Part shown: positions 23,137-31,322 of the stretch, piece after piece
Layout: the number at the start of each line of letters is the position of its first letter
Position numbering within the stretch: the stretch's first letter is position 1
Assembly (NCBI GenBank): GCA_016219275.1
Contig: JACRBM010000067.1
Location: forward strand, 1-64,000
From: Chloroflexota bacterium
GTDB lineage: Bacteria > Chloroflexota > Anaerolineae > UBA4142
DNA: 64,000 bases
Reading direction: 5' to 3'
The notes under the pieces: model-generated
Databases searched by the model: none
Told to the model about the DNA's origin: nothing
The model's input: the letters and a program-made list of their open reading frames with translations, nothing else
Translations under genes and position numbers: made by a program

Positions 23137-25731
23137 ATGACAACTCCTCTTCGCCAACAGTATCTCCGCATCAAACAACAATTCCCCGACACGCTTGTAA
23201 TGTTTCGTCTCGGCGATTTTTACGAGACGTTCGACGACGATGCTAAAACGGTTGCGAGCGTTTGTAACATCGTGCTGACCGGGCGCGACATGGGTACGGG
23301 CAATCGCGTGCCGCTCGCCGGCGTGCCGTATCACGCAGTCGAATCGTACCTTGCCAAGCTCATTCAGGCGGGTCACAAGGTTGCGATTGTAGAGCAGACT
23401 GGGGATCAGCAAAAAGTTGAAGGAATTCCAGGGCGTACTTTAGAAACTCGTGCAGTGACGCGCGTCGTCACGCCAGGCACCGTCGTCGAGCCGAACTTGC
23501 TCGAAGAGAAACGTAACAACTATCTCGCCGCGCTCGTCGCCAGCCCAGACCGCGCCGGCATCGCGTACGCCGACATCACGACCGGCGCATTTGCCGCGAC
23601 CGAAGTGTACGCGCGCGACGCGCGCCAAGAGTTGGATCGTCTCCACCCGGCGGAATTGTTGTTGGAAGTTGGAGTTTGGAAATTGGAAGTTGGAAATAAC
23701 CAATTGCCAATCACCAACTACCACACTCCAGATTTAGATTCTGCGCGGCAAACGCTGCTCGATCATTTTCATGTCGCGTCGCTCGAGGGGTTTGGACTCG
23801 GCGCGATGCCATACGCGACGCGCGCGGCGGGCATGATCGTCCAGTACTTGCAGGACAATCAAAAAACCGCGCTCGCTCAACTCGTCACGTTCAAGACGTA
23901 CTCGACGCAATCGTTCATGACGCTCGATCCATCCACGCGGCGCAACCTCGAACTCGTCGCGACGATTCGCGGCGGCAACGTCAAAGGGTCGCTCCTCGGC
24001 GTGCTCGACGAAACGCGCACCGCGATGGGCGGTCGTTTGCTGCGCGAGTGGCTCACCCAACCACTCCTCGATCTCGATGTGCTCAACGCGCGGCTCGATC
24101 ACGTGGACGCGTTTTATCGCGATACCGCGCGCCGCGAATCTCTACGCGATTTGCTCAAGCGCGTGAGCGACCTCGAACGTCTGACGAATCGCGTTGCGCA
24201 AGGCATCGCCACGCCGCGCGATGTGGTCGCGATTCGCGCGAGTCTGGAAGTTGGACCCAAACTATTGCAGTTGCTGGAACAAACAGCAGGGGAGCAGGGG
24301 AGCAGGGGGGCAGAACACCCATCCGCAATTCGCAATTCGCAATTCGCAATTGATCCCTGCCCCGACCTCATCAACCTCATCGCGCGCGCGCTCGTCGCCG
24401 AGCCGCCGGCGAATCTGAACAATGGTGGCGTCATCGCGCCGGGCTACTCGACCGAACTCGACGGCATCGCGAGCGCATCGCGCAACGCCAAAGACTGGGT
24501 TGCGAATCTTGAACGCCAGGAACGCGAACGCACCGGCATTCGTTCGCTCAAGGTCGGCTACAACAAAGTCTTCGGCTATTACATCGAGATCACGACGTCG
24601 AACGTACCGCAAGCGCCGGCGGAGTACATTCGCAAGCAAACGCTCGCGAATGCGGAACGCTACATCACGCCCGATCTCAAAGAGTACGAGTCGCTGATTC
24701 TCAACGCGGAAGAACGCCTCGTCGAATTGGAGACGACGCTGTTCAAGGAAGTGTGCGCGCACATTGCCGGCGCGGCGTCGCGTTTGCTCGCGACCGCGCG
24801 TGCGCTGGCGGAACTCGACGTGTACGCGTCGCTCGCCGAGGTGGCGATGCGCTATCGCTACGCGCGTCCGCAGTTGACGCGCGACGACGCGATTCACATT
24901 GTCGCGGGACGTCACCCCGTCGTCGAGCTGACGTTGCGCGATGAGCCGTTCGTGCCGAACGATACGCGATTGTCGAACGACGAAGCGATTCACATCATCA
25001 CCGGTCCGAACATGTCCGGCAAGTCCACGTTCCTGCGCCAGGTCGCGCTCATCACGTTGATGGCGCAGATCGGCTCGTTCGTGCCCGCCGAATCCGCGAC
25101 GATCGGTTTGGTGGATCGGATTTTTACGCGCATCGGCGCGCAGGACGAAATCGCGGCGGGGCAGTCCACGTTCATGGTCGAGATGGTCGAAGCCGCGAAC
25201 ATTCTCACGCACAGCACGCGCCAATCGCTCATCATCCTCGACGAGATCGGACGCGGCACGAGCACGTACGATGGCATCGCGATTGCGCGCGCGATTGTCG
25301 AGCACATCCACAATCATCCCAACCTGGGATCGAAAACCTTGTTCGCAACGCACTATCACGAACTGATCGAACTCGAAACGTACTTGCCGCGTGTGCGGAA
25401 TTACAACGTCGGCGTGTTGGAGCAGGGCGGGCGCGTGGTGTTTCTGCACAAGATCGTGCGCGGCGGCGCAGACAAATCGTACGGCATTCATGTCGCGCAA
25501 CTCGCGGGGATTCCGAAAGCGGTGGTGCATCGCGCGGAACAAGTGTTGCAGGAACTCGAAGCGCAGCACGAAGAGACGCCAACGCGCGCCGGCGTGGGAA
25601 TGCAACTTGCGCTCTTCGCGCAAACCGATCCGTTGCGCGAGGAACTTGCGGAACTCGACGTGCTTTCCCTGTCGCCGCTCGAAGCGTTGAACAAGTTGTT
25701 CGAGCTGGTAGAAAAAGCCAAGCAGAAATGA
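23137..25731 (+). CDS. mutS: DNA mismatch recognition ATPase MutS
   Basis: The product is 864 residues from the ATG at 23137, which is also the start conserved in the duplicate at 15594. Domain I opens with LRIKQQFPDTLVMFRLGDFY, the mismatch-binding F.E-type loop equivalent being in GDFYETF. The ATPase domain has Walker A GPNMSGKSTFLRQ (about residue 623), Walker B LIILDEIGRGTSTYDG, and the HATHYHEL-type switch (FATHYHELIELE), and ends in a helical dimerisation tail. It recognises mispairs with MutL (also in this window). Two tandem-repeat inserts (23660-23732 and 24285-24350) add in-frame linkers of low complexity, LEVGVWKLEVGN and GEQGSRGAEHPS. No other defect was noticed. Confidence 0.97.
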   Translation: MTTPLRQQYLRIKQQFPDTLVMFRLGDFYETFDDDAKTVASVCNIVLTGRDMGTGNRVPLAGVPYHAVESYLAKLIQAGHKVAIVEQTGDQQKVEGIPGRTLETRAVTRVVTPGTVVEPNLLEEKRNNYLAALVASPDRAGIAYADITTGAFAATEVYARDARQELDRLHPAELLLEVGVWKLEVGNNQLPITNYHTPDLDSARQTLLDHFHVASLEGFGLGAMPYATRAAGMIVQYLQDNQKTALAQLVTFKTYSTQSFMTLDPSTRRNLELVATIRGGNVKGSLLGVLDETRTAMGGRLLREWLTQPLLDLDVLNARLDHVDAFYRDTARRESLRDLLKRVSDLERLTNRVAQGIATPRDVVAIRASLEVGPKLLQLLEQTAGEQGSRGAEHPSAIRNSQFAIDPCPDLINLIARALVAEPPANLNNGGVIAPGYSTELDGIASASRNAKDWVANLERQERERTGIRSLKVGYNKVFGYYIEITTSNVPQAPAEYIRKQTLANAERYITPDLKEYESLILNAEERLVELETTLFKEVCAHIAGAASRLLATARALAELDVYASLAEVAMRYRYARPQLTRDDAIHIVAGRHPVVELTLRDEPFVPNDTRLSNDEAIHIITGPNMSGKSTFLRQVALITLMAQIGSFVPAESATIGLVDRIFTRIGAQDEIAAGQSTFMVEMVEAANILTHSTRQSLIILDEIGRGTSTYDGIAIARAIVEHIHNHPNLGSKTLFATHYHELIELETYLPRVRNYNVGVLEQGGRVVFLHKIVRGGADKSYGIHVAQLAGIPKAVVHRAEQVLQELEAQHEETPTRAGVGMQLALFAQTDPLREELAELDVLSLSPLEALNKLFELVEKAKQK
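23660..23732. repeat. TTGGAAG-type heptamer repeat inside mutS
   Basis: GTTGGAAGTTGGAGTTTGG-like heptamers and their complement (CCAATTGCC, CCAACTACC) are read in phase between MutS domains I/II and III. The same heptamer family occurs in mutL (33370-33462) and in the spacer at 58580-58665. Confidence 0.75.
24285..24350. repeat. GCAGGGGA and GCAATTC repeats inside mutS
   Basis: Two octamers GCAGGGGA and four heptamers GCAATTC follow one another in frame, coding for a low-complexity AGEQGSRGAEHPSAIRNSQF segment at the lever/core junction of MutS. Confidence 0.75.
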
Positions 25732-25764
25732 AAACCTGGCAGGTTTCTAAAACCTGCCAGGTTT
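25732..25764. terminator. Bidirectional terminator between mutS and the lipoprotein gene
   Basis: AAACCTGGCAGGTTT and AAACCTGCCAGGTTT form a 15-bp stem with a 3-base loop, followed by CTTTATC on the plus strand. It serves two convergent genes whose stops lie at 25731 and 25767. Confidence 0.85.
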
Positions 25765-25766
25765 CT

Positions 25767-26468
25767 TTATCGGTTGACTTTGAAATTCGCGCGCCCATTC
25801 CACGTAGCGTTGTTTTTGCCGTTCGCCTCCACGCGCAAAACGTAATCCCCATTCGCAATGACGGTATTCGTCCCAGGCCATTTCACATTCGGATCGCTGA
25901 TGTTCAAGTACGGACATTGGTTCGAACCGCCAAAGATACAGAACGGCGCGTTCTGTTCCTCGCTGTCGAAAACCCACTGCAACGTATTTTGCGGTGTGCG
26001 ACGAAACACGGTAAAGTACACATTGTTTACATCGCGTCCATCGGGACGATTGTTGCAGTTCGGCGCGCACGCGACCGCGCGAAAATTCAAAAACTTGCCT
26101 GTTTGTCCGCCGAACAAATACACATCCATGTTTCCGCCGCCCTGATCGAACACGGCGAGTTGCGGCAGGAACGGTGTGGCGGTTGGCGGCGGCGGCGGCG
26201 GCGGCGGCGCTTTCGTTGGAATGTTCGGCGTGGCGGTTGGCGGAACGAGTGTCTGGGTTGGCAGCGCCGTCGCCGCCGCGGGCTGGGTCGCTGTGGGAGG
26301 CGGAGTCTCAGTAGCGGGCGCGGGTGTTGCCGTGATGATGATCACGAACGGCGTCGCAGTCGGCGGCGGTGGTGTCGCGGTCACGACGATGACGACTGGT
26401 TGCGGCGGCGCGCACGCGCCCACTAGCAACAGCACACCGAGTATCGCTAAACCAATCGCGTGTCTCAT
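25767..26468 (-). CDS. Lipoprotein with Pro/Thr-rich linker, unknown domain
   Basis: The 233-residue protein has a lipoprotein signal (LAILGVLLLVGAC, C at residue 19) followed by about 75 residues of TATPPPPTATP-type linker including an eight-proline run. Residues about 105-233 form a beta-rich domain with four cysteines (VACAPNC, PFCIFGGSNQC) and an ending NGKNNATWNGRANFKVNR typical of secreted beta-sandwich domains. Such architecture is common for surface-exposed proteins of Chloroflexota. The domain is not one I recognise. It lies convergent to mutS and on the same strand as the two genes upstream. Confidence 0.85.
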   Translation of the reverse strand: MRHAIGLAILGVLLLVGACAPPQPVVIVVTATPPPPTATPFVIIITATPAPATETPPPTATQPAAATALPTQTLVPPTATPNIPTKAPPPPPPPPTATPFLPQLAVFDQGGGNMDVYLFGGQTGKFLNFRAVACAPNCNNRPDGRDVNNVYFTVFRRTPQNTLQWVFDSEEQNAPFCIFGGSNQCPYLNISDPNVKWPGTNTVIANGDYVLRVEANGKNNATWNGRANFKVNR

Positions 26469-26485
26469 TGCGCCACTCCTCGAAA

Positions 26486-26524
26486 AACCTTGCGAAGGCA
26501 GATCGGTTAAACCTTCGCCAGGTT
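26486..26524. repeat. AACCTTGCGAAGG palindromic element
   Basis: AACCTTGCGAAGG (26486-26498) and AACCTTCGCCAGGTT (26510-26524) are an inverted pair with one mismatch. A perfect version with longer spacer lies at 63097-63156, so this is a dispersed element. It lies just upstream of the lipoprotein start, where it may also end transcription of the TPR gene. Confidence 0.6.
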
Positions 26525-26546
26525 GGCTGAATTCCCAAATAACGTC

Positions 26547-28088
26547 TTACGGTTTGTTCAGCGCGTTCTGCACGTCCGCGCGATAACGTTCGCAAAAAAC
26601 GACCGCGCCTTGCACCAAGGTCGGATCGAAAATTTTCAAGTCCACGCATTTCCCGTACTGCTCGATCGCTTGCTTGAACGACGCCGCGCTCGCGGTCTTG
26701 TCGCCGGTCTGTTGTTGCGCGATGCCGCGTTCATAGTACGCATTGCCAAGCGTGAGGTATGCCTCGCCGAGCGAGCGCGGCTGATCCTTAAGGTTCGGCA
26801 ATTCGGTCGCCGTGCGCTGAATCGCGTCGTCGAACGCACTGATCGCTTTTGCCCAATCGAATTTGTGCAAGTACGCTTCGGCTTGCAAAAAATGCGCGGT
26901 GCCGAGCGCGAGCCGGAGTTTGATCTGTGTTTGTTCTTCGTTCGCTTGCGCCGCGAATTTCAGCGCGAGGTCGTACTCCTCGAACGCGCGCGTGAGAAAT
27001 GCCGGTTGCTCGATGCGTTGCGCCGCCGGTTGACGCAACGCGCGCAAACGATTCACGCCGCCCAAGCCGAAATGGGCGCGCGCGTACGATTCATTTTTCG
27101 CGCGCGATTGCTCGAACGCCGCTTGGGCTTGTGCGAGAAATTGTTCGATCTCGTTCGCGGCGTTCGGCGACTCGGCATTCTTTTTGTTCGCAAGGAAAAG
27201 ATACTCGCGCCCGATGAAATAGTACACCGCTTCTTCGCCCGCGCGATTGTCCGTACCCTGGAGAATGCGTAACGCCTCTTGAAAGTGCGTGAGCGCGTCC
27301 TGGTGATCGCCGCGCAGGTCGAAAGTGAATCCGAACGCGATTTGCGCGAGCGCCTGTCGCCGCGCGATAAACGTCTTGTTCAACGCGAGACTGTCCGCCC
27401 ACGTGCTGCCTTTTTCAGACGACAGGGGCATTGGGATCGGCGAGCCGAATTGGTACCGCCCGACGATCTCGTCCGCTTCGCCGGTCAGCGGCGCGACGTA
27501 GAACTCGGGAATGAAACTGGGAGGGAGTTGATCGGTCTGCAATGTGCCGTACACGATCATTTTTGCGCTAAGTTGGGTCGCCAGCGTTTTCGCCGCGTCC
27601 TGGCGCGCGTCGGGTGTGTTGCCGGCGACGAGCGGGATGCGCGCGCGAATTTGTGTGGGGAACATGCTGTCGTGCCACACGACCGGTTTGAACGGTCCTT
27701 GCAGACCCAGACCCAGCGGCAATAATTCATCGCGCAGGGTCGTGAAGACGAGACGACTGGAGATTTGTGAGTTCGCGGTGACGGTCACGCGTTGGTTCGC
27801 GCCCAGCTCGCCGAATTCCGCAACCGCGATGTTGAACAAGCCGGGCGGCATCTTGTCCGGCACCAAGTAGGCGTACGCGCCGAGCGCGCTCAACACGATG
27901 AACGCGACCACGCCGACAAACACCGGCACGGCGGGAATGACGAGCGTACCGATTTTGACGACGCGGATATTTTTGCCGACGACGACATCGCGCGCGCCTT
28001 CGCCGACGTTCGCGATGATCGTGTCGCCGCTTGTACGCGTGAATCGTTCGCGCAACCGCGCGAGCCAACCCGGTTTTTGTTCGGACAA
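26547..28088 (-). CDS. Membrane TPR protein with N-terminal VGKNI motif
   Basis: A TTG at 28088 with AAAGG upstream starts a 513-residue protein. Residues 20-41 carry GDTIIANVGEGARDVVVGKN, shared with the next gene. A transmembrane helix follows (about residues 52-75, VFVGVVAFIVLSALGAYAYL), then an extracytoplasmic alpha/beta region of about 130 residues (AKTLATQLSAKMIVYGTLQT). From about residue 240 come TPR-like helical repeats (QALAQIAFGFTFDLRGDHQD, LGEAYLTLGNAYYERGIAQQ). It looks like an anchored scaffold or receptor. Its partners are probably proteins with the same N-terminal motif. Function is unknown. Confidence 0.8.
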   Translation of the reverse strand: MSEQKPGWLARLRERFTRTSGDTIIANVGEGARDVVVGKNIRVVKIGTLVIPAVPVFVGVVAFIVLSALGAYAYLVPDKMPPGLFNIAVAEFGELGANQRVTVTANSQISSRLVFTTLRDELLPLGLGLQGPFKPVVWHDSMFPTQIRARIPLVAGNTPDARQDAAKTLATQLSAKMIVYGTLQTDQLPPSFIPEFYVAPLTGEADEIVGRYQFGSPIPMPLSSEKGSTWADSLALNKTFIARRQALAQIAFGFTFDLRGDHQDALTHFQEALRILQGTDNRAGEEAVYYFIGREYLFLANKKNAESPNAANEIEQFLAQAQAAFEQSRAKNESYARAHFGLGGVNRLRALRQPAAQRIEQPAFLTRAFEEYDLALKFAAQANEEQTQIKLRLALGTAHFLQAEAYLHKFDWAKAISAFDDAIQRTATELPNLKDQPRSLGEAYLTLGNAYYERGIAQQQTGDKTASAASFKQAIEQYGKCVDLKIFDPTLVQGAVVFCERYRADVQNALNKP

Positions 28089-28106
28089 TGGATTACCTTT
28101 CGCCGA

Positions 28107-28583
28107 TCACGCGGATGCGCTTGCCTTGCCTAGCCGGTCTTTCGCCCAATTGATGGCGATCTCGCCGGCTTTGCCGACAACCTTGCCCACCGCCGGCGTC
28201 GCGAATAAACCGACGACGGTCTCGGCGATCTGCGGCACATTGTCGAGCAGCCAATCGCCGACCTGGGTGATCGTGCTCGCGCTCGGCGTTTCTTTTTCGC
28301 CGGTCTTGGTCAACTCGCCTTGCAAGAGTTTCACTTGAAACTCCGCCATCTTTTTGGTGTTCACATCCACTTGGCTGCCCAACTTGCCGACCGAGTCGGA
28401 CAGTTCCGCAAATTTTTTCTCGATGATTTCTTTATCGCCCGGGGTCGGCGCACCCAGGGTCGCGATCAAGGTCTGCTGAATGTTCTTGCCGACGGCGACG
28501 CCATGCGCGCCCGCGCCGATGTTCGCGATGATCGCGTCTCCGCCCACGGCTTTCGGTAGATCGTCCCACCATGCCTTGCCCAT
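28107..28583 (-). CDS. Small protein with N-terminal VGKNI motif
   Basis: The ATG at 28583 was chosen over longer starts because GGGAGGAACAC precedes it and MGKAWWDDLP then leads directly into the motif. The 158-residue product carries GGDAIIANIGAGAHGVAVGK (about residues 13-32), very like residues 20-40 of the downstream TPR protein. It then has PTPGDKEIIEKKFAELSDSV, a predicted coiled coil, and a C-terminal amphipathic region with GLFATPAVGKVVGKAGEIA. The two genes are 18 bases apart and are probably co-transcribed. I do not know a function. The shared short motif suggests a homotypic contact. Confidence 0.75.
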   Translation of the reverse strand: MGKAWWDDLPKAVGGDAIIANIGAGAHGVAVGKNIQQTLIATLGAPTPGDKEIIEKKFAELSDSVGKLGSQVDVNTKKMAEFQVKLLQGELTKTGEKETPSASTITQVGDWLLDNVPQIAETVVGLFATPAVGKVVGKAGEIAINWAKDRLGKASASA

Positions 28584-28807
28584 GTGTTCCTCCCTGAAAG
28601 ACAAACGGACAGTCGCGATGAACGGACTGTCCGAGAAAAATGGTGTCTGCTTTGTCGCCGCGGTCATCACGGGACTGTGCCGCTTACTTTGTGGTGTAAT
28701 TACGCTGGGATTATAGCATCGTTGCGCGCGCCGCGTCAAGGCGGGTCGCGTAAACTTGGTTGACACTCGCCGCGTCGCGTTGTATGATGCGTTCCAGAAT
28801 GGGGACA

Positions 28808-29476
28808 ATGACTTTCTCTCGCTTTCGTTTGCCGATGCGCTGGCGCAAATTCATTGCGGTGTGCGCGTTGATCGTCGTCGGCGGATTGGCATGGCTGTAC
28901 GTTCAAGTGGATATGCGCGCACAAACTGACACGGTGCGTTCTGCCGACGCGATTATCGTGCTCGGCTCGGCGGTGTGGCAAGGTGAACGCGCCAGTCCTT
29001 CGCTCGATGCGCGCACGCGGCACGCGATTGCGCTGTATCAAGCTGGGTACGCGCCGCGCCTGATTTTTTCCGGCGGGCTGGGCAAAAATCCACCGAGCGA
29101 AGCCGAGGTGATGCAACGCATTGCAGTACGGGCAGGCGTGCCGGCACAAGCCATCGTGCTCGAAGACCAATCGCATTCTACCGAAGAGAACTTGCGCAAC
29201 TCGAAAGCGTTGATGGAGGCGCGCGGGTGGCGCACCGCGATCATCGTGAGCGATCCGTTTCACATCCTGCGCGCAGAAACACTGGCGCGCGACCTGGGAT
29301 TGAACGCGACAGGTTCCGGCGCGCGCGCGAGTCCGTCGTACACGACATTGCCAACGCGCGTGTGGTACACCGCGCGCGAATCGCTCGCGCTCGTGTGGTA
29401 CTATGCAACCCGCGTGACCGGCGAGCCAACCTGGTTGTACGCGTGGTTGAAAGAGCGACAGCAAACGAGCAACTAA
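28808..29476 (+). CDS. YdcF/SanA-family (DUF218) membrane protein
   Basis: From the ATG at 28808 the product has 222 residues. One N-terminal membrane helix (FIAVCALIVVGGLAWLYVQV) is followed by the DUF218 domain: ADAIIVLGSAVWQGERAS, LDARTRHAIALYQAGYAPRL with FSGG, SEAEVMQRIAVRAGVPAQAI, and EDQSHSTEENLRNS, then VSDPFHILRAETLARDLGLN. E. coli members SanA and ElyC affect envelope integrity and peptidoglycan or lipid-carrier metabolism. The biochemical activity is uncertain. It is a single gene flanked by a terminator-like palindrome. Confidence 0.88.
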   Translation: MTFSRFRLPMRWRKFIAVCALIVVGGLAWLYVQVDMRAQTDTVRSADAIIVLGSAVWQGERASPSLDARTRHAIALYQAGYAPRLIFSGGLGKNPPSEAEVMQRIAVRAGVPAQAIVLEDQSHSTEENLRNSKALMEARGWRTAIIVSDPFHILRAETLARDLGLNATGSGARASPSYTTLPTRVWYTARESLALVWYYATRVTGEPTWLYAWLKERQQTSN

Positions 29477-29500
29477 GAAGGGCACAATCTAGTCGCCTCT

Positions 29501-29540
29501 AGAAACCAGGTTTCCGCCGAAGGCGAGAAACCTGGTTTCT
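29501..29540. repeat. AGAAACCAGGTTTC palindromic element, copy 1
   Basis: AGAAACCAGGTTTC (29501-29514) and GAAACCTGGTTTCT (29527-29540) enclose a small GCC-GAA-GGC stem. A sister element with the same plan and nearly the same sequence lies at 49008-49046. The stem could also terminate the DUF218 transcript. Confidence 0.75.
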
Positions 29541-29563
29541 GCGGCTGAACAGTTGGAGAGATT

Positions 29564-31279
29564 ATGGATCGTGGAATTCCTTCCTCGGCAAGTGAAGATA
29601 TCGAATTGTACATGCGGACGTACTACTCACTGTTGCGGTCGAGCGGCGTGATTCACATTCGGTCGCTCGTCGAAACGCACACGCAGATGGATTCGTCGCT
29701 GCACACGCACGCGCGCGAAGAATATCCGGACATGGCGGCGTTCGTCTATTGCACGTTGCGTTTGCCCGCGTGCATCAAGGACGCGCAACTTGTATTGCTG
29801 GGACAATCGGACGATGTGTTCGATAAGGCGGGTTGGGTGAACGTGATCGAGGAATGGGAAGAGGTCAGCGCGCCGGGACGGCGACGCAAGTTGTATTTCG
29901 ATGGCAAGGAAACGCTCGCCGCGTTCATCGCGAGCGCGTCCGATATTGACGACCTGATTCCGATTCTCACCGCGTTTGAGATCGAATGGAACAAATTGCA
30001 CGACTTGCTGCAGTGGAGCGACGCAGGCGCGCGGCTGAATGCGATCCACGCGCGCGATGGGGTGTTCACGTCCGCGGAGCGCGAAGCGTTCGCGCGCGAT
30101 TTGCGAATTTCACAGAGCGATTGGCAGACGCTCGAAAATATCTGGGGCGGCGCGTTGCTTGCGAATTTGCAAGCCATCGCGACGACGGACAAGCATTTCG
30201 ATTTGCGTTTGCTGGCGGGTTCGCTCCTGGATTATCGCAAGGCGACGCGGCACTGGTGGAACAATGTCGCGTCCGACGCCGCCAAGTTGATCGCGGGCAG
30301 ACCGGTGTATTTCGTGTCGAGCAACACACACAGTCTCCCCAATTTGGTTTCCGGTTTCGCGCAAGAGCACGAACGCGACTTGATCGCGTACATCGAGGAT
30401 CGGCGACACGAAAATCTCTTGCGCGAATACGAAGCGATTCGCGCGGCGGAAACCAAGAGCAGTCGCGAAAACTTTTTGTACTATGTGCTCAAGAAATTTC
30501 TCGCCGATCCGGAAAACGACGCAATGCTCGCGCGCAAACAGCAAGCGGAACGCGCAGTGGGGTTGAGTTACTTTGTCAGCGAACGCTTTCTCGACGTGGA
30601 CGCGCAAATCGTCGAACTGAATCGGCTCATCCCGGCGCGGCTCGACGCGCGTTTGCAGGTACCCGGCATCGAGAAATTGCGCGACAGCCGCGCGATCATT
30701 TTCAACATTGATTATCCGTTGGGACTCGCGGCGTACCAAATCTTGTCCGAAGTCTCGCGCAACGTGGACCAGGTCAAGGGCATCTACTTGTTGGGCAAGG
30801 CGGCGACGCTGAACGGACGCATCGGCGATGTGATCATTCCGAACGTGGTGTACGACGAGCACTCGCAGAACACGTACCTGTTCAACAACTGCTTCTCCGC
30901 GAGCGATGTCGCGCCGTACCTCGTCTTTGGCTCGGTGCTCGACAATCAAAAAGCCATCAGCGTCAAGGGTACCTTCCTGCAGAATCGCCGGTTCATGGAG
31001 TTGTTCTATCGCGAGGGATACACCGACATTGAGATGGAAGCGGGACCGTACTTGTCTGCGATTTATGAGATGACGTACCCCAAGCGGCATCCGGTCAACG
31101 AAATCGTGCGCCTGTACCAAACCGATCTCGACATCGGTATTTTGCATTACGCGTCGGACACGCCGTACAGCAAAGGCAAGAACCTGGGCGCGGTGCATCC
31201 GTCGTACTATGGCATGGACCCGACCTACGCGACCGCGATCGCTATTTTGCAGAGGATTTTCGCGAAGGAAACAGCGTAA
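29564..31279 (+). CDS. Conserved protein of unknown function, phosphorylase-like C-terminal motifs
   Basis: The 571-residue protein has no signal or membrane helix. Residues 1-200 are mostly helical with HIRSLVETHTQMDSSLHTHA. The C-terminal third reads AIIFNIDYPLGLAAYQILSE, KGIYLLGKAATLNGRIGDV with IIPNVVYDEHS, and YTDIEMEAGPYLSAIYEMTY. GDVIIP and EMEA are reminiscent of purine/uridine phosphorylases (GDIV.P and the EMEA substrate-binding motif), so a nucleoside-phosphorylase-like fold is an inference worth testing. It is flanked by palindromic elements and is apparently transcribed alone. I do not recognise the family with certainty. Confidence 0.85.
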   Translation: MDRGIPSSASEDIELYMRTYYSLLRSSGVIHIRSLVETHTQMDSSLHTHAREEYPDMAAFVYCTLRLPACIKDAQLVLLGQSDDVFDKAGWVNVIEEWEEVSAPGRRRKLYFDGKETLAAFIASASDIDDLIPILTAFEIEWNKLHDLLQWSDAGARLNAIHARDGVFTSAEREAFARDLRISQSDWQTLENIWGGALLANLQAIATTDKHFDLRLLAGSLLDYRKATRHWWNNVASDAAKLIAGRPVYFVSSNTHSLPNLVSGFAQEHERDLIAYIEDRRHENLLREYEAIRAAETKSSRENFLYYVLKKFLADPENDAMLARKQQAERAVGLSYFVSERFLDVDAQIVELNRLIPARLDARLQVPGIEKLRDSRAIIFNIDYPLGLAAYQILSEVSRNVDQVKGIYLLGKAATLNGRIGDVIIPNVVYDEHSQNTYLFNNCFSASDVAPYLVFGSVLDNQKAISVKGTFLQNRRFMELFYREGYTDIEMEAGPYLSAIYEMTYPKRHPVNEIVRLYQTDLDIGILHYASDTPYSKGKNLGAVHPSYYGMDPTYATAIAILQRIFAKETA

Positions 31280-31283
31280 AGAA

Positions 31284-31322
31284 AACGACCTGGCAGACTC
31301 GCATCTGCCAGGTCGTTTGTTT
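31284..31322. terminator. Terminator after the 571-residue protein gene
   Basis: AACGACCTGGCAGA pairs with TCTGCCAGGTCGTTT, followed by GTTTTAT. It lies between convergent genes (stops at 31279 and 31322) and can act both ways. Confidence 0.85.

Noticed and set aside
26176-26586. Gly/Val-rich plus-strand frame
   Set aside because: It is the antisense of the Pro/Thr linker of the minus-strand lipoprotein, whose signal peptide and lipobox are clear.
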